Numbered from the stretch's first letter, positions 22,380 through 33,102 are shown. The stretch is 64,000 nt of DNA from Chromohalobacter nigrandesensis (GCF_023061285.1 NZ_JAKGAM010000019.1:1-64000), one strand, 5' to 3'. Notes: generated from the sequence alone by a model not told the origin. A program made the numbers and translations.

Positions 22380-22395
22380 GCCAGAGAGGTTAGAG

Positions 22396-22728
22396 ATGGA
22401 AGTCACTGCAAAGCTGCGTGGCGCTCGTTTATCCGCCCAGAAGGCCCGTTTGGTGGCTGACCTGGTGCGCGGTAAGCCGGTCGCCGAAGCACTGGATTCA
22501 TTGACATATTCGCCGAAAAAAGCGGCGAAAATCGTCAAGAAAGTGCTTCAGTCCGCCATCGCGAATGCGGAAGAAAACAATGGCATGGACATCGACGAGC
22601 TGCGTGTCTCGACCATCTGCGTCGATGAGGGCATGACGCTTAAGCGCATCCAGCCTCGCGCCAAGGGCCGTGCGGATCGCATCTTGAAGCGCACCTGCCA
22701 CATCACCGTCAAGGTAGCCGAGAAGTAG
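22396..22728 (+). CDS. rplV: 50S ribosomal protein L22
   Basis: L22 lines the exit tunnel opposite L4. The ATG at 22396 gives 110 residues, starting [20 protein letters not shown], with GAGAGG upstream. The beta-hairpin that reaches into the tunnel ([19 protein letters not shown]) is intact, arguing for a macrolide-sensitive type. The longer open frame overlaps rpsS and is not used. Confidence 0.96.
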   Translation: MEVTAKLRGARLSAQKARLVADLVRGKPVAEALDSLTYSPKKAAKIVKKVLQSAIANAEENNGMDIDELRVSTICVDEGMTLKRIQPRAKGRADRILKRTCHITVKVAEK

Positions 22729-22739
22729 GAGTCGACCAG

Positions 22740-23438
22740 ATGGGTCAGAAAGTAAATCCGACAGGTATTCGGCTAGGCATCGTCAAGGATCACCGCTCCG
22801 TCTGGTACGCAGAGCGTGGTGCTTATGCCGATAAGCTGAATAATGACCTCGAAGTGCGTAGCTTCCTGGAGCAGCGTTTGAAGAACGCCTCCGTGAGCGA
22901 TATCACCATCGAGCGTCCAGCAAATAACGCACGTATCACCATTCACACTGCTCGTCCGGGTATCGTGATTGGTAAGAAGGGCGAGGATGTCGATCGCCTG
23001 CGTCGCGACGTCTCCGAGATGATGGGCGTGCCTGTGCACGTCAATATCGAAGAGGTGCGCAAGCCGGAACTCGACGCTCAGCTTGTCGCACAGAACGTGT
23101 GCGGACAGCTTGAGCGCCGTGTGATGTTCCGCCGCGCCATGAAGCGCGCCGTACAGAACGCTATGCGTCTCGGCGCCGGCGGCATCAAGATTCAGCTTTC
23201 AGGGCGTCTTGGTGGTGCGGAAATCGCGCGTACCGAATGGTACCGCGAAGGTCGCGTGCCGCTGCACACGCTGCGCGCTGACATCGATTACGCCACTTAC
23301 GAAGCGCACACCACTTACGGCGTTATCGGCGTCAAAGTGTGGGTCTTCAAGGGTGAGATCCTCGGCGGTATCGAGGAAGTGCGTGCCAAGCAGAAGCAAG
23401 CTCAGGCACCGGGGCCCAAGAAGAAAGGTTCCAAGTAA
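22740..23438 (+). CDS. rpsC: 30S ribosomal protein S3
   Basis: S3 forms the mRNA entry channel with S4 and S5 and contributes helicase activity. The 232-residue protein starts [20 protein letters not shown]; a KH domain with [17 protein letters not shown] is at about 75-95, and the C-terminal signature [21 protein letters not shown] follows. AGGAG lies 8 bp before the ATG. Confidence 0.97.
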   Translation: MGQKVNPTGIRLGIVKDHRSVWYAERGAYADKLNNDLEVRSFLEQRLKNASVSDITIERPANNARITIHTARPGIVIGKKGEDVDRLRRDVSEMMGVPVHVNIEEVRKPELDAQLVAQNVCGQLERRVMFRRAMKRAVQNAMRLGAGGIKIQLSGRLGGAEIARTEWYREGRVPLHTLRADIDYATYEAHTTYGVIGVKVWVFKGEILGGIEEVRAKQKQAQAPGPKKKGSK

Positions 23439-23452
23439 GGGGAGAGTGATCG

Positions 23453-23866
23453 ATGTTACAACCCAAGCGTACGAAATTTCGCAAGGTGCAAAAAGGCCGT
23501 AACCGCGGTCTCGCGCATCGCGGAAGCAAGGTGAGCTTCGGCGAGTACGGCCTGAAAGCCACCGGTCGCGGACGTATCACCGCTCGCCAGATCGAAGCCG
23601 GCCGCCGTGCCATTACACGTCACGTCAAGCGTGGCGGTAAGATCTGGATCCGCGTCTTCCCGGATAAGCCGATTACCGAGAAGCCGTTGGAAGTCCGTAT
23701 GGGTAAGGGTAAGGGCTCTGTTGAATACTGGGTCGCCCAAATCCAGCCCGGAAAGGTGCTCTACGAGATCGAAGGCGTTTCCGAGGAACTGGCGCGTGAG
23801 GCGTTTGACCTGGCCGCCCAGAAGTTTCCGGTCTCCACCACCTTTGTGAAACGGACGGTGATGTGA
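23453..23866 (+). CDS. rplP: 50S ribosomal protein L16
   Basis: L16 helps form the A-site tRNA binding region. The 137-residue protein starts [19 protein letters not shown] and carries [19 protein letters not shown], including the arginine hydroxylated in E. coli by RoxA. Its stop overlaps the rpmC start by one base (TGATG). Confidence 0.97.
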   Translation: MLQPKRTKFRKVQKGRNRGLAHRGSKVSFGEYGLKATGRGRITARQIEAGRRAITRHVKRGGKIWIRVFPDKPITEKPLEVRMGKGKGSVEYWVAQIQPGKVLYEIEGVSEELAREAFDLAAQKFPVSTTFVKRTVM

Positions 23867-24057
23867 TGAAAGCCCAAGAAATTCGTGAAAAATCAGTCGA
23901 AGCGCTTCAGCAGCAGCTGCTCGAGCTCCTCCGGGAGCAGTTCAACCTGCGCATGCAGAAGGCCACCGGTCAGCTGAGCCAGACCCATCTGCTCAAGCAG
24001 GTGCGTCGCGATATCGCTCGCGTTAAGACTGTGCTCAATGAGAAGGCAGGTGACTGA
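23866..24057 (+). CDS. rpmC: 50S ribosomal protein L29
   Basis: A 63-residue, all-helical protein beside L23 at the tunnel exit: [18 protein letters not shown] then [20 protein letters not shown]. The ATG at 23866 overlaps the rplP stop by one base, so translation is probably coupled. Confidence 0.95.
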   Translation: MKAQEIREKSVEALQQQLLELLREQFNLRMQKATGQLSQTHLLKQVRRDIARVKTVLNEKAGD

Positions 24058-24058
24058 G

Positions 24059-24319
24059 ATGGCTGAAGAAAATAATGCCCGTACACTGAATGGCAAGGTC
24101 GTGAGCGACAAGATGGACAAGTCCGTCGTCGTTCAGGTCGAGCGCCGTGTCCGGCATCCGATTTACGACAAGTACGTGAAACGCTCCACCAAACTGCACG
24201 CCCATGACGAGGCGAACCAGGCAAAGGTCGGCGACACGGTCTCTATTGAAGAGTGCCGCCCGATCTCCAAGTTGAAAGCCTGGACGCTGGTCGAGGTGGT
24301 CGAGCAGGCCAAGGGCTGA
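24059..24319 (+). CDS. rpsQ: 30S ribosomal protein S17
   Basis: An early 16S rRNA-binding OB-fold protein of 86 residues. ATG 24059 directly follows the rpmC stop; [19 protein letters not shown] and the signature [19 protein letters not shown] are visible. Confidence 0.95.
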   Translation: MAEENNARTLNGKVVSDKMDKSVVVQVERRVRHPIYDKYVKRSTKLHAHDEANQAKVGDTVSIEECRPISKLKAWTLVEVVEQAKG

Positions 24320-24370
24320 GCAGGCCAGAGCCTTTCACCAGTGCAGTCAGTTTAGGTTTGGAGAAAACCG

Positions 24371-24742
24371 ATGATTCAGACGCAGACAATGCTGAATGTC
24401 GCCGACAACAGTGGCGCGCGCCGGGTGCAATGCATCAAGGTGCTGGGCGGGTCGCACCGCCGTTACGCCCGTGTTGGTGATGTCATCAAAGTGACGGTCA
24501 AGGAAGCGATTCCGCGAGGCAGGGTCAAAAAAGGCCAGGTCCTCAAGGCTGTCGTTGTACGTACCAAGAGTGGTGTCCGTCGTACAGACGGTTCACTGAT
24601 CCGCTTCGATGGAAATGCGGCCGTTCTGTTGCAAAATGCCAACGAGCAGCCGATCGGTACCCGTATCTTCGGGCCGGTTACGCGTGAGCTTCGCAACGAG
24701 AAGTTCATGAAGATCATTTCCCTGGCGCCTGAAGTGCTGTGA
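24371..24742 (+). CDS. rplN: 50S ribosomal protein L14
   Basis: L14 lies at the subunit interface and is the docking site of the silencing factor RsfS. The 123-residue protein starts [19 protein letters not shown] and is nearly identical in pattern to the E. coli protein, ending [22 protein letters not shown] is 7 bp upstream. In E. coli this gene starts the spc operon; no clear promoter is seen in the 51-bp gap, so read-through from S10 is likely. Confidence 0.97.
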   Translation: MIQTQTMLNVADNSGARRVQCIKVLGGSHRRYARVGDVIKVTVKEAIPRGRVKKGQVLKAVVVRTKSGVRRTDGSLIRFDGNAAVLLQNANEQPIGTRIFGPVTRELRNEKFMKIISLAPEVL

Positions 24743-24756
24743 GGAGCGAGGCGGAT

Positions 24757-25071
24757 ATGCGTAAGATTAAACGTGACGACGAAGTGATCGTCATTGCCGG
24801 CAAGGACAAGGGCAAGCGCGGCACGATTAAACGGGTCCTGGACGGAACCTATGTCGTGTCCGGTGTGAACATGATTAAACGTCACACCAAGCCTAACCCC
24901 ATGCAAGGCAAGCAGGGGGGTATCGTCGAGCGTGAGGCCCCGATTCACGCATCTAACGTGGCCATCTTCAATCAGGAGACCGGCAAGGCGGATCGCGTCG
25001 GCTTCCAGATTCAGGAAGACGGTACCAAGGTACGTATCTACAAGTCGACGCAAAAGCAGATCGACGCCTAA
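24757..25071 (+). CDS. rplX: 50S ribosomal protein L24
   Basis: L24 is an assembly initiator with a KOW domain. ATG 24757 gives 104 residues, [22 protein letters not shown], with GAGGAG upstream. An upstream in-frame GTG overlapping the rplN stop would add six residues and is less likely. Confidence 0.94.
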   Translation: MRKIKRDDEVIVIAGKDKGKRGTIKRVLDGTYVVSGVNMIKRHTKPNPMQGKQGGIVEREAPIHASNVAIFNQETGKADRVGFQIQEDGTKVRIYKSTQKQIDA

Positions 25072-25089
25072 CGCGAGCCGGGTAGCAAA

Positions 25090-25629
25090 ATGGCGAACTT
25101 GAAAGAACGTTATCAGAACGAGGTGGCAGCTCAGCTCCAAGAGCAGTTCAGCTACGCCAACGTGATGCAGATACCACGGATCACCAAGGTGACCCTTAAT
25201 ATGGGCATCGGCGATGCGACCAGCGATAAAAAGCTGATCGACAACGCCATCGGCGACCTGGAGAAACTTTCCGGTCAGAAGCCGATAGTGACCAAGGCGC
25301 GCAAGTCTATCGCAGGCTTCAAGGTCCGCGAAGGCTGGCCGATCGGCATCAAGGTGACTTTACGTCGCGAACGGATGTGGGATTTCCTCGATCGTCTCGT
25401 GAACGTCGCGATTCCGCGCGTTCGTGACTTTCGTGGTCTGAACCCCAAGTCCTTCGATGGTCGTGGCAATTACTCTATGGGCGTGCGTGAACAGATCATC
25501 TTTCCCGAGCTCGAATATGATAAGATTGATCGTATTCGCGGGTTGGATGTCACAATCACCACCACTGCCAACACCGATGAAGAAGGCCGTGCGCTGCTGA
25601 GCGCGCTGAACTTCCCGTTCAAGAAATAA
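25090..25629 (+). CDS. rplE: 50S ribosomal protein L5
   Basis: L5 binds 5S rRNA and contacts the P-site tRNA. The 179-residue protein has the signature [20 protein letters not shown] segment near 40-60, [26 protein letters not shown], and ends in the usual [19 protein letters not shown]. Confidence 0.97.
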   Translation: MANLKERYQNEVAAQLQEQFSYANVMQIPRITKVTLNMGIGDATSDKKLIDNAIGDLEKLSGQKPIVTKARKSIAGFKVREGWPIGIKVTLRRERMWDFLDRLVNVAIPRVRDFRGLNPKSFDGRGNYSMGVREQIIFPELEYDKIDRIRGLDVTITTTANTDEEGRALLSALNFPFKK

Positions 25630-25639
25630 GGGTGGGATC

Positions 25640-25945
25640 ATGGCAAAGAAAAGCATGATTGAGCGTGAGCTCAAGCGCGCGAAGCTGGTAGACAAGTACG
25701 CGGCCAAGCGTGCCGAGCTCAAGGCCGTCATCTATGACGTCAACGCTTCTGATGAAGAGCGCTTCGACGCCCAACTGAAACTTCAGGAGTTGCCGCGCGA
25801 TTCCAGCCCGGTGCGTCAGCGTAATCGCTGCCGTGTGACCGGTCGTCCTCACGGCTTCTACAACAAGTTCGGTTTGGGCCGCAACAAACTGCGTGAAGCC
25901 GCCATGCGTGGCGACGTACCTGGGCTCAAGAAGTCCAGCTGGTAA
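25640..25945 (+). CDS. rpsN: 30S ribosomal protein S14 (zinc-free form)
   Basis: A 101-residue S14 of the long type without the CXXC zinc motif found in short S14 proteins; only one cysteine occurs ([12 protein letters not shown]). It is the standard form in gammaproteobacteria, so its expression should not depend on zinc supply. Confidence 0.96.
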   Translation: MAKKSMIERELKRAKLVDKYAAKRAELKAVIYDVNASDEERFDAQLKLQELPRDSSPVRQRNRCRVTGRPHGFYNKFGLGRNKLREAAMRGDVPGLKKSSW

Positions 25946-25973
25946 GCTACGCGAGAATCAGGAGCGCAACGTA

Positions 25974-26366
25974 ATGAGCATGCAAGATACTCTGGCGGAT
26001 ATGTTTACCCGTATCCGCAATGCGCAGATGGCCACCAAGGAGACGGTTTCCATGCCGTCTTCCAACCTCAAGGTCGAGGTGGCTCGCGTATTGAAGGAAG
26101 AGGGCTATATCCACGACTTCACCGTCACGGAAGGCGCAAAGCCCCAATTGACCGTTACGCTCAAGTACTTCGAGGGTAAGCCGGTCATCGATCACATCCA
26201 GCGCTTTTCAAAGCCGTCCCTACGCTCTTACAAGGGCAAGGATGCGCTACCGAAAGTCGCGGATGGTCTGGGCATCGCGATCGTCACCACTTCTCAGGGT
26301 GTGATGACGGATCGTGCGGCGCGTCAGGCCGGTGTCGGTGGTGAAGTCATCTGCACCGTATTCTAG
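25974..26366 (+). CDS. rpsH: 30S ribosomal protein S8
   Basis: S8 organises the central domain of 16S rRNA and in E. coli represses the spc operon by binding near rplE. ATG 25974 gives 130 residues, [18 protein letters not shown], with CAGGAG upstream. The C-terminal signature [18 protein letters not shown] is present. Confidence 0.96.
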   Translation: MSMQDTLADMFTRIRNAQMATKETVSMPSSNLKVEVARVLKEEGYIHDFTVTEGAKPQLTVTLKYFEGKPVIDHIQRFSKPSLRSYKGKDALPKVADGLGIAIVTTSQGVMTDRAARQAGVGGEVICTVF

Positions 26367-26375
26367 GAGTTTGGA

Positions 26376-26906
26376 ATGTCCCGCGTAGCCAAATATCCGG
26401 TGAAATTGCCGAGTGGCGTCGAGGTGAAACTCGAGGCCGACAAGCTGACCGTCAAGGGCGGTCAGGGCACGCTCTCCATGAACGTGCATTCCGATGTCAC
26501 CGTGGGCCAGGAAGAAGGCCAACTGACATTTAATCCGAGCGAGTCCGCCAAAAGCTGGGCGATGGTCGGAACCACCCGTGCGCTGGTACAGAATCTCGTT
26601 ACCGGCGTCTCGGAAGGCTTTAGCAGGTCTCTCGAGATCAACGGTGTCGGTTACCGCGCACAAGCAAGCGGCAACACACTCAACCTGACACTAGGCTTCT
26701 CGCACCCCGTCGAGTATACGCTGCCTGAAGGTGTGACGGCTGAAACGCCGAAGAACACCACGGTCGTGCTGAAAAGCGCGGACAAGCAGAAGCTCGGCCA
26801 AGTTGCAGCGGAAATTCGTGCCTTCCGTCCGCCCGAACCCTACAAGGGCAAGGGAATTCGGTATGGCGACGAAGAAGTCCGCCGCAAAGAAGCCAAGAAG
26901 AAGTAA
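26376..26906 (+). CDS. rplF: 50S ribosomal protein L6
   Basis: L6 lies near the factor-binding site. 176 residues: [19 protein letters not shown] at the start, [24 protein letters not shown] in the middle, and [25 protein letters not shown] at the end, the usual basic tail. AGGAG is upstream. Confidence 0.97.
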   Translation: MSRVAKYPVKLPSGVEVKLEADKLTVKGGQGTLSMNVHSDVTVGQEEGQLTFNPSESAKSWAMVGTTRALVQNLVTGVSEGFSRSLEINGVGYRAQASGNTLNLTLGFSHPVEYTLPEGVTAETPKNTTVVLKSADKQKLGQVAAEIRAFRPPEPYKGKGIRYGDEEVRRKEAKKK

Positions 26907-26915
26907 GGCAGGGTT

Positions 26916-27266
26916 ATGAACGCGAAGAAAGAATCTCGTCTCCGTCGTGCCCGCCGTGCTCGCGCCAAAATCCGCGAGCTTGGCGTGTCTCGCTTGTGCG
27001 TCAATCGCACGCCGCGCCACATCTACGCGCAGATCATTTCGCCGGATGGTGGCCAAGTGCTGGCCAGCGCATCCACGCTCGATAAGAGCCTGCGTGAAGG
27101 ATCCACGGGCAATTCTGACGCCGCCTCCAAGGTGGGCGCCCTGATTGCCGAACGCGCAAAGGAAGCGGGCATCACCGAGGTGGCCTTTGATCGTGCCGGG
27201 TTTAAATACCACGGTCGCATCAAGGCCCTGGCAGATGCCGCTCGTGAAGGCGGCCTGGAATTCTAA
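26916..27266 (+). CDS. rplR: 50S ribosomal protein L18
   Basis: A 5S rRNA-binding protein of 116 residues with the arginine-rich N-terminus ([17 protein letters not shown]) and the end [21 protein letters not shown], both typical. Confidence 0.96.
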   Translation: MNAKKESRLRRARRARAKIRELGVSRLCVNRTPRHIYAQIISPDGGQVLASASTLDKSLREGSTGNSDAASKVGALIAERAKEAGITEVAFDRAGFKYHGRIKALADAAREGGLEF

Positions 27267-27277
27267 AGGGTTTTACG

Positions 27278-27778
27278 ATGGCGAATAACGAACAGAAGGG
27301 CGGCGATCTGCAAGAGAAACTCGTGCAGGTAAACCGCGTCGCCAAGGTGGTGAAAGGTGGTCGTATTTTCGGCTTCACCGCACTGACCGTCGTTGGCGAT
27401 GGCAATGGTCGTGTCGGCTTCGGTCGTGGCAAAGCACGTGAAGTGCCTGTCGCGATTCAGAAGGCGATGGATCAGGCTCGCCGCAACATGGTGAAGGTAA
27501 GTCTCAGTGGCTCTACGCTGCAGTACCCCACGAAGGCCCGTCATGGTGCCTCCAAGGTGTACATGCAGCCGGCGTCTGAAGGTACTGGCATCATTGCTGG
27601 CGGTGCCATGCGCTCCGTACTCGAACTGGCAGGCGTCCATGACGTTCTCGCCAAGTGTTACGGTTCCACTAACCCGGTGAACGTGGTGCGCGCGACGGTC
27701 AAAGGTCTCGCCGCCATGCAGTCTCCGGAGGATATTGCCGCTAAACGTGGTATGTCCGTCGAAGAGCTCGCGGGGTAA
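27278..27778 (+). CDS. rpsE: 30S ribosomal protein S5
   Basis: S5 affects decoding fidelity and the mRNA entry site. The 166-residue protein has [23 protein letters not shown], the double-stranded RNA-binding N-terminal domain with the loop whose changes give spectinomycin resistance; this loop appears wild type. The signature [21 protein letters not shown] is present. Confidence 0.97.
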   Translation: MANNEQKGGDLQEKLVQVNRVAKVVKGGRIFGFTALTVVGDGNGRVGFGRGKAREVPVAIQKAMDQARRNMVKVSLSGSTLQYPTKARHGASKVYMQPASEGTGIIAGGAMRSVLELAGVHDVLAKCYGSTNPVNVVRATVKGLAAMQSPEDIAAKRGMSVEELAG

Positions 27779-27784
27779 GGCATC

Positions 27785-27970
27785 ATGGCAGCAGCAACGA
27801 TCAAGGTTACCCAGACTCGTAGTACCATCGGCATTCTGGAAAAGCACAAGGCCACTATTCGTGGCTTGGGCCTACGCCGCATCGGTCACACGGTTGAGCT
27901 GGAAGACACCCCCGCCGTACGCGGTATGGTCAACAAGGTTAATTACCTTGTGCGTGTTGAGGGAGAGTAA
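27785..27970 (+). CDS. rpmD: 50S ribosomal protein L30
   Basis: A 61-residue protein: [29 protein letters not shown] split over two short strands and a helix, ending [14 protein letters not shown]. It lies 6 bp after rpsE and 3 bp before rplO. Confidence 0.95.
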   Translation: MAAATIKVTQTRSTIGILEKHKATIRGLGLRRIGHTVELEDTPAVRGMVNKVNYLVRVEGE

Positions 27971-27973
27971 CCC

Positions 27974-28408
27974 ATGAAACTCAATAGTCTGAGCCCGGCA
28001 CTGGGTTCGAAGCACGCCGAGAAGCGCGTCGGCCGTGGCATTGGTTCCGGTCTGGGCAAGACCGGTGGCCGAGGCCACAAAGGCCAGAAGTCACGCTCCG
28101 GTGGGTCCGTGAAGCCGGGTTTCGAAGGCGGTCAGATGCCTTTGCAGCGTCGTCTGCCGAAATACGGTTTCACGTCCATCAAGTCGCTGGCATCTGAAGA
28201 GGTGCGCGTGGCGGAGTTGGCCAAGATCGACGGTGATATCGTCGATCTGGATAGCCTTAAGAAAGCCAACGTACTTAAAGATAATACCAAGTACGCGAAG
28301 GTGATTCTCTCCGGTGAACTGAACAAAGCAGTCACGGTTCGTGGTCTCAAGGTCACCAAGGGTGCCCGTGGCGCGATCGAAGCTGCCGGTGGCAAGGTAG
28401 AGGACTAA
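27974..28408 (+). CDS. rplO: 50S ribosomal protein L15
   Basis: A late-binding 50S protein, 144 residues. The extended glycine- and arginine-rich N-terminus ([20 protein letters not shown]) threads into rRNA and the C-terminal globular domain contains [20 protein letters not shown]. Its stop codon directly abuts the secY ATG. Confidence 0.97.
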   Translation: MKLNSLSPALGSKHAEKRVGRGIGSGLGKTGGRGHKGQKSRSGGSVKPGFEGGQMPLQRRLPKYGFTSIKSLASEEVRVAELAKIDGDIVDLDSLKKANVLKDNTKYAKVILSGELNKAVTVRGLKVTKGARGAIEAAGGKVED

Positions 28409-29740
28409 ATGGCTAAGTCAGGAAACATGCCGGCCAGTGGAAGTGGTCTGAGTGAACTTTGGGCGCGTTTGCGTTTCGTGTTCATCGCCATCGTGGTGTA
28501 CCGCATCGGTGCCCATATCCCGGTGCCTGGCATCAATCCTGACCAGCTCGCTGCCTTGTTCAGGGAAAATCAAGGCACCATCCTGGGCATGTTCAACATG
28601 TTTTCGGGTGGTGCGTTGTCGCGCATGAGTATTTTTGCGCTGGGGATCATGCCGTATATCTCCGCGTCGATTATCATGCAGCTCCTGACGGCGGTCTCGC
28701 CTCAGCTGGAACAGCTGAAGAAGGAAGGTGAGGCTGGCCGGCGCAAGATCAACCAGTACACGCGCTACGGTACGGTGCTGCTGGCATTGATCCAAGCGAC
28801 CGGCATGGCAGTCGGTCTGGTCGGACAGGGCGTCGCCTATAGCGGCGATCTCAGCTTCTACTTCACAGCAATCGTGACGTTTGTCGCGGGTGCCGTGTTC
28901 CTGATGTGGCTGGGCGAGCAGATCACCGAGAAAGGAATTGGTAACGGCATTTCCCTTATCATCTTCGCGGGTATCGTGGCGGGCCTCCCGAGTGCTATCG
29001 GTCAGTCTTTCGAGCTGGCACGAAACGATGGGGCCTGGAATATCTTGCCGTTGTTGTCGTTGGCAGTCCTGGGGATCGCGACCGTGGCATTCGTGGTCTT
29101 CATCGAACGTGGCCAGCGGCGGATCAAGGTGAATTATCCGCGTCGTCAGGTAGGCAACAAGATGTATGCCGGGCAGAGTAGCTATCTGCCGCTGAAGGTC
29201 AATATGGCCGGTGTCATTCCGCCGATCTTTGCCTCCAGTATCTTGTTGTTCCCGGCCTCGATTGGCCAGTGGATAGGTGACGGGCAGAACATGGCCTGGT
29301 TGCAGACGGTGTCGCAAGCGCTTGGGCCAGGACAGCCGTTGTACATCTTGCTTTTCGCGGCGGCGGTGCTATTCTTCTGCTTCTTTTACACGGCGTTGGT
29401 CTTCAATCCCAAGGATGTTGCCGACAACCTCAAGAAGTCGGGTGCGTTTCTACCTGGGATTCGCCCGGGCGAACAAACGTCCCGCTATGTCGATAAGGTC
29501 ATGACGCGTCTGACGCTTTTCGGCGCCTTGTACATCACCGCAGTTTCCCTGATGCCTCAGTTCCTCGTGGTGGCGTGGGATGTGCCTTTCTACTTTGGCG
29601 GCACTTCCTTGCTCATCGTGGTGGTGGTGGTCATGGACTTCATGGCCCAGGTGCAGTCGCATCTGATGTCGAATCAATATGAATCGGTGATGAAGAAGTC
29701 CAACCTGAAAGGCTATGGCAGCGGCGGTATCCTGCGTTAA
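28409..29740 (+). CDS. secY: Preprotein translocase subunit SecY
   Basis: SecY is the protein-conducting channel of the inner membrane. The 443-residue protein has about ten hydrophobic segments, the first after a short cytoplasmic N-terminus. [15 protein letters not shown], near TM2 and the plug region, and the cytoplasmic loops that bind SecA ([22 protein letters not shown] split around 245-265) are conserved. No independent promoter is seen. Confidence 0.97.
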   Translation: MAKSGNMPASGSGLSELWARLRFVFIAIVVYRIGAHIPVPGINPDQLAALFRENQGTILGMFNMFSGGALSRMSIFALGIMPYISASIIMQLLTAVSPQLEQLKKEGEAGRRKINQYTRYGTVLLALIQATGMAVGLVGQGVAYSGDLSFYFTAIVTFVAGAVFLMWLGEQITEKGIGNGISLIIFAGIVAGLPSAIGQSFELARNDGAWNILPLLSLAVLGIATVAFVVFIERGQRRIKVNYPRRQVGNKMYAGQSSYLPLKVNMAGVIPPIFASSILLFPASIGQWIGDGQNMAWLQTVSQALGPGQPLYILLFAAAVLFFCFFYTALVFNPKDVADNLKKSGAFLPGIRPGEQTSRYVDKVMTRLTLFGALYITAVSLMPQFLVVAWDVPFYFGGTSLLIVVVVVMDFMAQVQSHLMSNQYESVMKKSNLKGYGSGGILR

Positions 29741-29771
29741 ACGAGCCCCGCTAGGTTTTTTGGAGAGAACG

Positions 29772-29885
29772 ATGAAAGTTCGAGCTTCCGTCAAGAAAAT
29801 GTGCCGTAACTGCAAGATCATTCGGCGCAATGGCGCGATTCGTGTCATCTGTAGCGAACCGCGGCATAAGCAGCGCCAGGGTTGA
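29772..29885 (+). CDS. rpmJ: 50S ribosomal protein L36 (zinc-binding form)
   Basis: A 37-residue protein, [19 protein letters not shown] onward, ending HKQRQG. Cys11, Cys14, Cys27 and His32 form the zinc ribbon of the C+ form. GGAGAG precedes the ATG. Unlike S14 here, L36 therefore depends on zinc; a zinc-free copy, if any, is outside this window. Confidence 0.95.
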   Translation: MKVRASVKKMCRNCKIIRRNGAIRVICSEPRHKQRQG

Positions 29886-29913
29886 TCCTGCGCTGACTTA
29901 AAAGCGGGTGCAG

Positions 29914-29951
29914 GCATACCCCTTGTCTCCTAAGAGACAAAGGGGTATGCT
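29914..29951 (+). promoter_or_regulatory. Strong hairpin with an embedded promoter-like sequence before rpsM
   Basis: GCATACCCCTTGTCTC (29914-29929) pairs with GAGACAAAGGGGTATGC (29934-29950) with a CTAA loop and one bulged base: 16 bp. No T tract follows. On the same bases TTGTCT (29923-29928) and TATGCT (29946-29951) are 17 bp apart, resembling a promoter for the alpha operon. It may act as promoter, processing site, or part of the S4-regulated leader. Confidence 0.45.
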
Positions 29952-30007
29952 ATTGCGCCCTTATAGACGACTAAACGAGCAAGCCGCTCAACATTCGGAG
30001 TAAGCTG

Positions 30008-30364
30008 ATGGCCCGTATTGCAGGCGTCAATATCCCGGACAATAAGCATGCGGCGATCTCGCTGACCTACATCTTCGGGATTGGCCGTACACGTGCGCAG
30101 GAAATCTGCGTCGCGACCGGCATCGCGCCGACGACGAAAGTTCAGGATCTGTCCGCCGACGAGGTGGATGTCCTGCGTAACGAAGTCGGCAAGTATACCG
30201 TTGAAGGCGACCTTCGCCGTGATACGACGCTTAACATCAAGCGTCTCATGGATCTGGGTTGCTATCGTGGTCTGCGTCATCGTCGTGGTCTTCCGCTGCG
30301 TGGGCAGCGTACCAAGACCAATGCGCGTACCCGTAAGGGCCCGCGTAAGCCGATTCGCAAATAA
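30008..30364 (+). CDS. rpsM: 30S ribosomal protein S13
   Basis: S13 bridges the 30S head to the 50S subunit and contacts P-site tRNA. The 118-residue protein has [23 protein letters not shown] and the basic C-terminal tail [23 protein letters not shown] lies 7 bp upstream. In E. coli S4 represses the alpha operon at this start. Confidence 0.97.
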   Translation: MARIAGVNIPDNKHAAISLTYIFGIGRTRAQEICVATGIAPTTKVQDLSADEVDVLRNEVGKYTVEGDLRRDTTLNIKRLMDLGCYRGLRHRRGLPLRGQRTKTNARTRKGPRKPIRK

Positions 30365-30403
30365 AACGCATGTTCGTGCGTTAAGACAGGAATAGACATC
30401 AAC

Positions 30404-30790
30404 ATGGCTAACCCGCGTAGTAACCGTAAAAAGGTGAAAAAGCAGGTAGTGGATGCGGTTGCCCACATCCATGCCTCTTTTAACAACACGATCGTGACGA
30501 TCACAGACCGCCAGGGCAACGCTCTTTCTTGGGCGACTGCCGGTGGTTCGGGTTTTCGTGGTTCTCGCAAGAGCACCCCGTTCGCTGCTCAAGTAGCAAG
30601 CGAACGTGCAGCGACCGCTGCAGCCGAGTATGGTGTGAAAAACGTCGACGTGCTGGTCAAGGGACCCGGTCCCGGCCGTGAATCCGCCGTGCGTGCGCTC
30701 AATGGCGCGGGTTTCCGCGTGCAGAGCATTACCGACGCGACGCCCGTTCCCCATAACGGCTGCCGTCCGCCGAAGAAACGCCGCGTTTAA
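30404..30790 (+). CDS. rpsK: 30S ribosomal protein S11
   Basis: S11 is part of the platform near the Shine-Dalgarno cleft. 128 residues with [39 protein letters not shown], and the C-terminal [13 protein letters not shown], which matches the family signature. Confidence 0.97.
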   Translation: MANPRSNRKKVKKQVVDAVAHIHASFNNTIVTITDRQGNALSWATAGGSGFRGSRKSTPFAAQVASERAATAAAEYGVKNVDVLVKGPGPGRESAVRALNGAGFRVQSITDATPVPHNGCRPPKKRRV

Positions 30791-30802
30791 GGAGACAGAT
30801 TC

Positions 30803-31423
30803 ATGGCACGTTATATTGGACCGAAGTGCAAACTGTCTCGTCGTGAAGGCACCGACCTCTTCTTGAAGAGCGGTGTGACTCCCTTCGAGAAAAAGTGCAA
30901 ATCCGAGCAGATCCCGGGTGTCCACGGCCAGCGCCGTCAGCGTCTTTCCGACTACGGCTTGCAGCTTCGTGAGAAGCAGAAAGTACGTCGCATGTATGGC
31001 GTACTCGAGAAGCAGTTCCGCAACTATTACAAGGAAGCGGCCCGCCTCAAGGGCGCGACCGGCGAATTGTTGCTGCAGCTTCTCGAATCCCGACTGGACA
31101 ATGTCGTCTACCGTATGGGCTTTGGCTCCACGCGCTCCGAAGCGCGTCAGTTGGTCAGCCACAAGGCAATTGCCGTGAATGGCCGTAGCGTCAACGTGGC
31201 TTCCTATCAGGTCAAGCCGGGTGACGTGGTGTCCGTTCGTGAAAAGTCCAAGAACCAGGCGCGTATTCAAAACGCCTTGGGAATCGCCGCCAACCGTGGC
31301 GATATGACTTGGATCGACGTCGACTCCAAGAAGATGGAAGGCACTTTCAAGGCTGTCCCGGAACGCGGCGACCTGTCTGCCGACATCAACGAAAACCTGA
31401 TCGTCGAGCTGTACTCGAAGTAA
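30803..31423 (+). CDS. rpsD: 30S ribosomal protein S4
   Basis: S4 starts assembly of the 30S body and is the usual repressor of the alpha operon. The 206-residue protein starts [20 protein letters not shown]; the S4 RNA-binding domain ([20 protein letters not shown] onward) occupies about 95-160. GGAG is upstream. Confidence 0.97.
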   Translation: MARYIGPKCKLSRREGTDLFLKSGVTPFEKKCKSEQIPGVHGQRRQRLSDYGLQLREKQKVRRMYGVLEKQFRNYYKEAARLKGATGELLLQLLESRLDNVVYRMGFGSTRSEARQLVSHKAIAVNGRSVNVASYQVKPGDVVSVREKSKNQARIQNALGIAANRGDMTWIDVDSKKMEGTFKAVPERGDLSADINENLIVELYSK

Positions 31424-31447
31424 TCATGCAGCCTCTGCGTGATGCCG

Positions 31448-31470
31448 CCAGGCCCCATGCCAGGGCCTGG
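31448..31470 (+). other. Hairpin in the rpsD-rpoA spacer
   Basis: CCAGGCCC (31448-31455) and GGGCCTGG (31463-31470) form a perfect 8-bp stem with a 7-nt loop, followed only by TTTCG. It could tune rpoA expression or protect mRNA; termination looks weak. Confidence 0.45.
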
Positions 31471-31514
31471 TTTCGAGTACCGAGTATCCGTTTGGCAGCC
31501 TGAAAGGTGTTCTT

Positions 31515-32513
31515 ATGCAGCGTTCAGTGACAGAGTTTCTCCGTCCTCGCGACATCAAGGTCGAAGAGATCAACGCGAATCATGCGAAGATCGTGCTCGA
31601 GCCGTTCGAGCGTGGTTTCGGCCATACCCTGGGGAATGCTCTGCGTCGCATCCTGCTGTCTTCCATGCCCGGTTGCGCCATTGTGGAAGCGGAGATTGAA
31701 GGCGTTCTACACGAGTACAGCGCCATCGAAGGCGTCCAAGAAGACGTCATCGAAATTCTCCTGAACCTCAAGGACGTCGCCATCAAGATGCATGGCCGTG
31801 ACGAAGTGGTTCTGACGCTGAGCAAGCAGGGCCCGAGTGTGGTGACCGCGGGCGATATCGCCGTCGATCATAGTGTCGACGTCATCAACCCGGATCACGT
31901 TATCGCGCACCTCAACGACAGCGGCGAGCTGAAAATGGAGCTCAAGGTGGTTCGCGGTCGTGGCTATGAGCCAGCGGATACCCGTGCTTCCGAGGAAGAC
32001 GAATCGCGTGCGATCGGCCGTCTCCAACTGGATGCGACCTTCAGCCCGGTGCGTCGTGTGTCTTACTCCGTGGAAGCCGCGCGTGTCGAACAGCGTACCG
32101 ATCTCGATAAGCTGATTATCGACTTGGAAACCGACGGCACCTTGGATCCGGAAGAGGCGATTCGTCGCAGCGCGACCATCCTGCAAGAGCAGTTGGGCGC
32201 GTTCGTCGACCTCGAAGCCGACAAGGAACAGGAAGTCGAAGAAGAAGAGGATCAGATCGATCCGATTCTACTGCGCCCCGTAGACGATCTCGAGTTGACC
32301 GTTCGCAGCGCCAACTGCTTGAAAGCCGAGAATATCTATTATATCGGTGATCTGATTCAGCGTACCGAAGTGGAGCTGTTGAAGACCCCGAACCTCGGCA
32401 AGAAGTCCTTGAATGAAATCAAGGACGTTCTGGCAGCGCGCGGTCTTTCCCTCGGCATGCGGCTGGAAAATTGGCCGCCGGCGAGCCTGAAGGACGACAA
32501 GGCCTCTGCGTGA
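31515..32513 (+). CDS. rpoA: DNA-directed RNA polymerase subunit alpha
   Basis: RpoA dimerises to start polymerase assembly and its C-terminal domain binds UP elements and activators. The 332-residue protein has the N-terminal [20 protein letters not shown] dimer region, an acidic linker ([11 protein letters not shown]) at about 236-246, and the C-terminal domain with [20 protein letters not shown], where the DNA-contacting arginine lies. GAAAGGTG precedes the ATG. Confidence 0.98.
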   Translation: MQRSVTEFLRPRDIKVEEINANHAKIVLEPFERGFGHTLGNALRRILLSSMPGCAIVEAEIEGVLHEYSAIEGVQEDVIEILLNLKDVAIKMHGRDEVVLTLSKQGPSVVTAGDIAVDHSVDVINPDHVIAHLNDSGELKMELKVVRGRGYEPADTRASEEDESRAIGRLQLDATFSPVRRVSYSVEAARVEQRTDLDKLIIDLETDGTLDPEEAIRRSATILQEQLGAFVDLEADKEQEVEEEEDQIDPILLRPVDDLELTVRSANCLKAENIYYIGDLIQRTEVELLKTPNLGKKSLNEIKDVLAARGLSLGMRLENWPPASLKDDKASA

Positions 32514-32552
32514 GTGCCGACTCGAGTCCCAGTTTGGTAAGGAATTTCAACC

Positions 32553-32936
32553 ATGCGTCATCGTAAGAGTGGTCGTCACCTCAATCGTACGAGCTCGCAT
32601 CGCCATGCCATGTTCAAGAACATGTGTGTGTCGCTAGTCGAGCACGAAGTCATCAAGACTACCCTGCCCAAGGCCAAGGAACTGCGTCGTCACGTCGAGC
32701 CGCTGATCACCTTGTCCAAGCAGGACAGTGTCGCCAACCGCCGTTTGGCCTTCAACCGCACCCGTTCCAAAGAAACGGTCGGCAAGCTCTTCAACGAGCT
32801 GGGCCCGCGGTATGTCGAGCGTCCGGGTGGCTATGTGCGTATTCTCAAGTGCGGTTTCCGTGCTGGAGACAATGCACCGATGGCTTATGTCGAGTTGGTC
32901 GACCGTCCGGTCGTGGAGGAAGCTGCCGAAGAGTAA
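32553..32936 (+). CDS. rplQ: 50S ribosomal protein L17
   Basis: L17 sits at the tunnel exit. The 127-residue protein starts [20 protein letters not shown] and ends in the common [16 protein letters not shown] tail. It is the last gene of the S10-spc-alpha block; a strong terminator follows. Confidence 0.97.
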   Translation: MRHRKSGRHLNRTSSHRHAMFKNMCVSLVEHEVIKTTLPKAKELRRHVEPLITLSKQDSVANRRLAFNRTRSKETVGKLFNELGPRYVERPGGYVRILKCGFRAGDNAPMAYVELVDRPVVEEAAEE

Positions 32937-32967
32937 TCTTCGCCAGGCTTCGCCATTTCGGCACAAT

Positions 32968-32999
32968 AAAGCCGGTCCCTCGGGGGCCGGCTTTTTTTG
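32968..32999. terminator. Terminator after rplQ
   Basis: GCCGGTCCC (32971-32979) pairs with GGGGCCGGC (32983-32991), including one G-U pair, followed by TTTTTTT (32992-32998). AAA before and TTT after extend the stem, so it may also act on transcripts from uvrA on the other strand, though less strongly (TTTATTG). Confidence 0.88.
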
Positions 33000-33064
33000 T
33001 CAGGTCGAAGAGCCCGGACTGAGTCCGGGAGATTGAAGAACGCCTGCTGCGCGGGCTTTAAGTC

Positions 33065-33088
33065 AAAAGGCTTGACCTCAAGGTCGCC
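33065..33088 (-). terminator. Possible uvrA terminator
   Basis: On the minus strand GGC-GACCT-TG-AGGTC-AA-GCC is followed by TTTT (33065-33068). The stem is short, so the rplQ terminator further on may do most of the work. Confidence 0.35.
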
Positions 33089-33102
33089 GGATTTAGGCTG
33101 CG

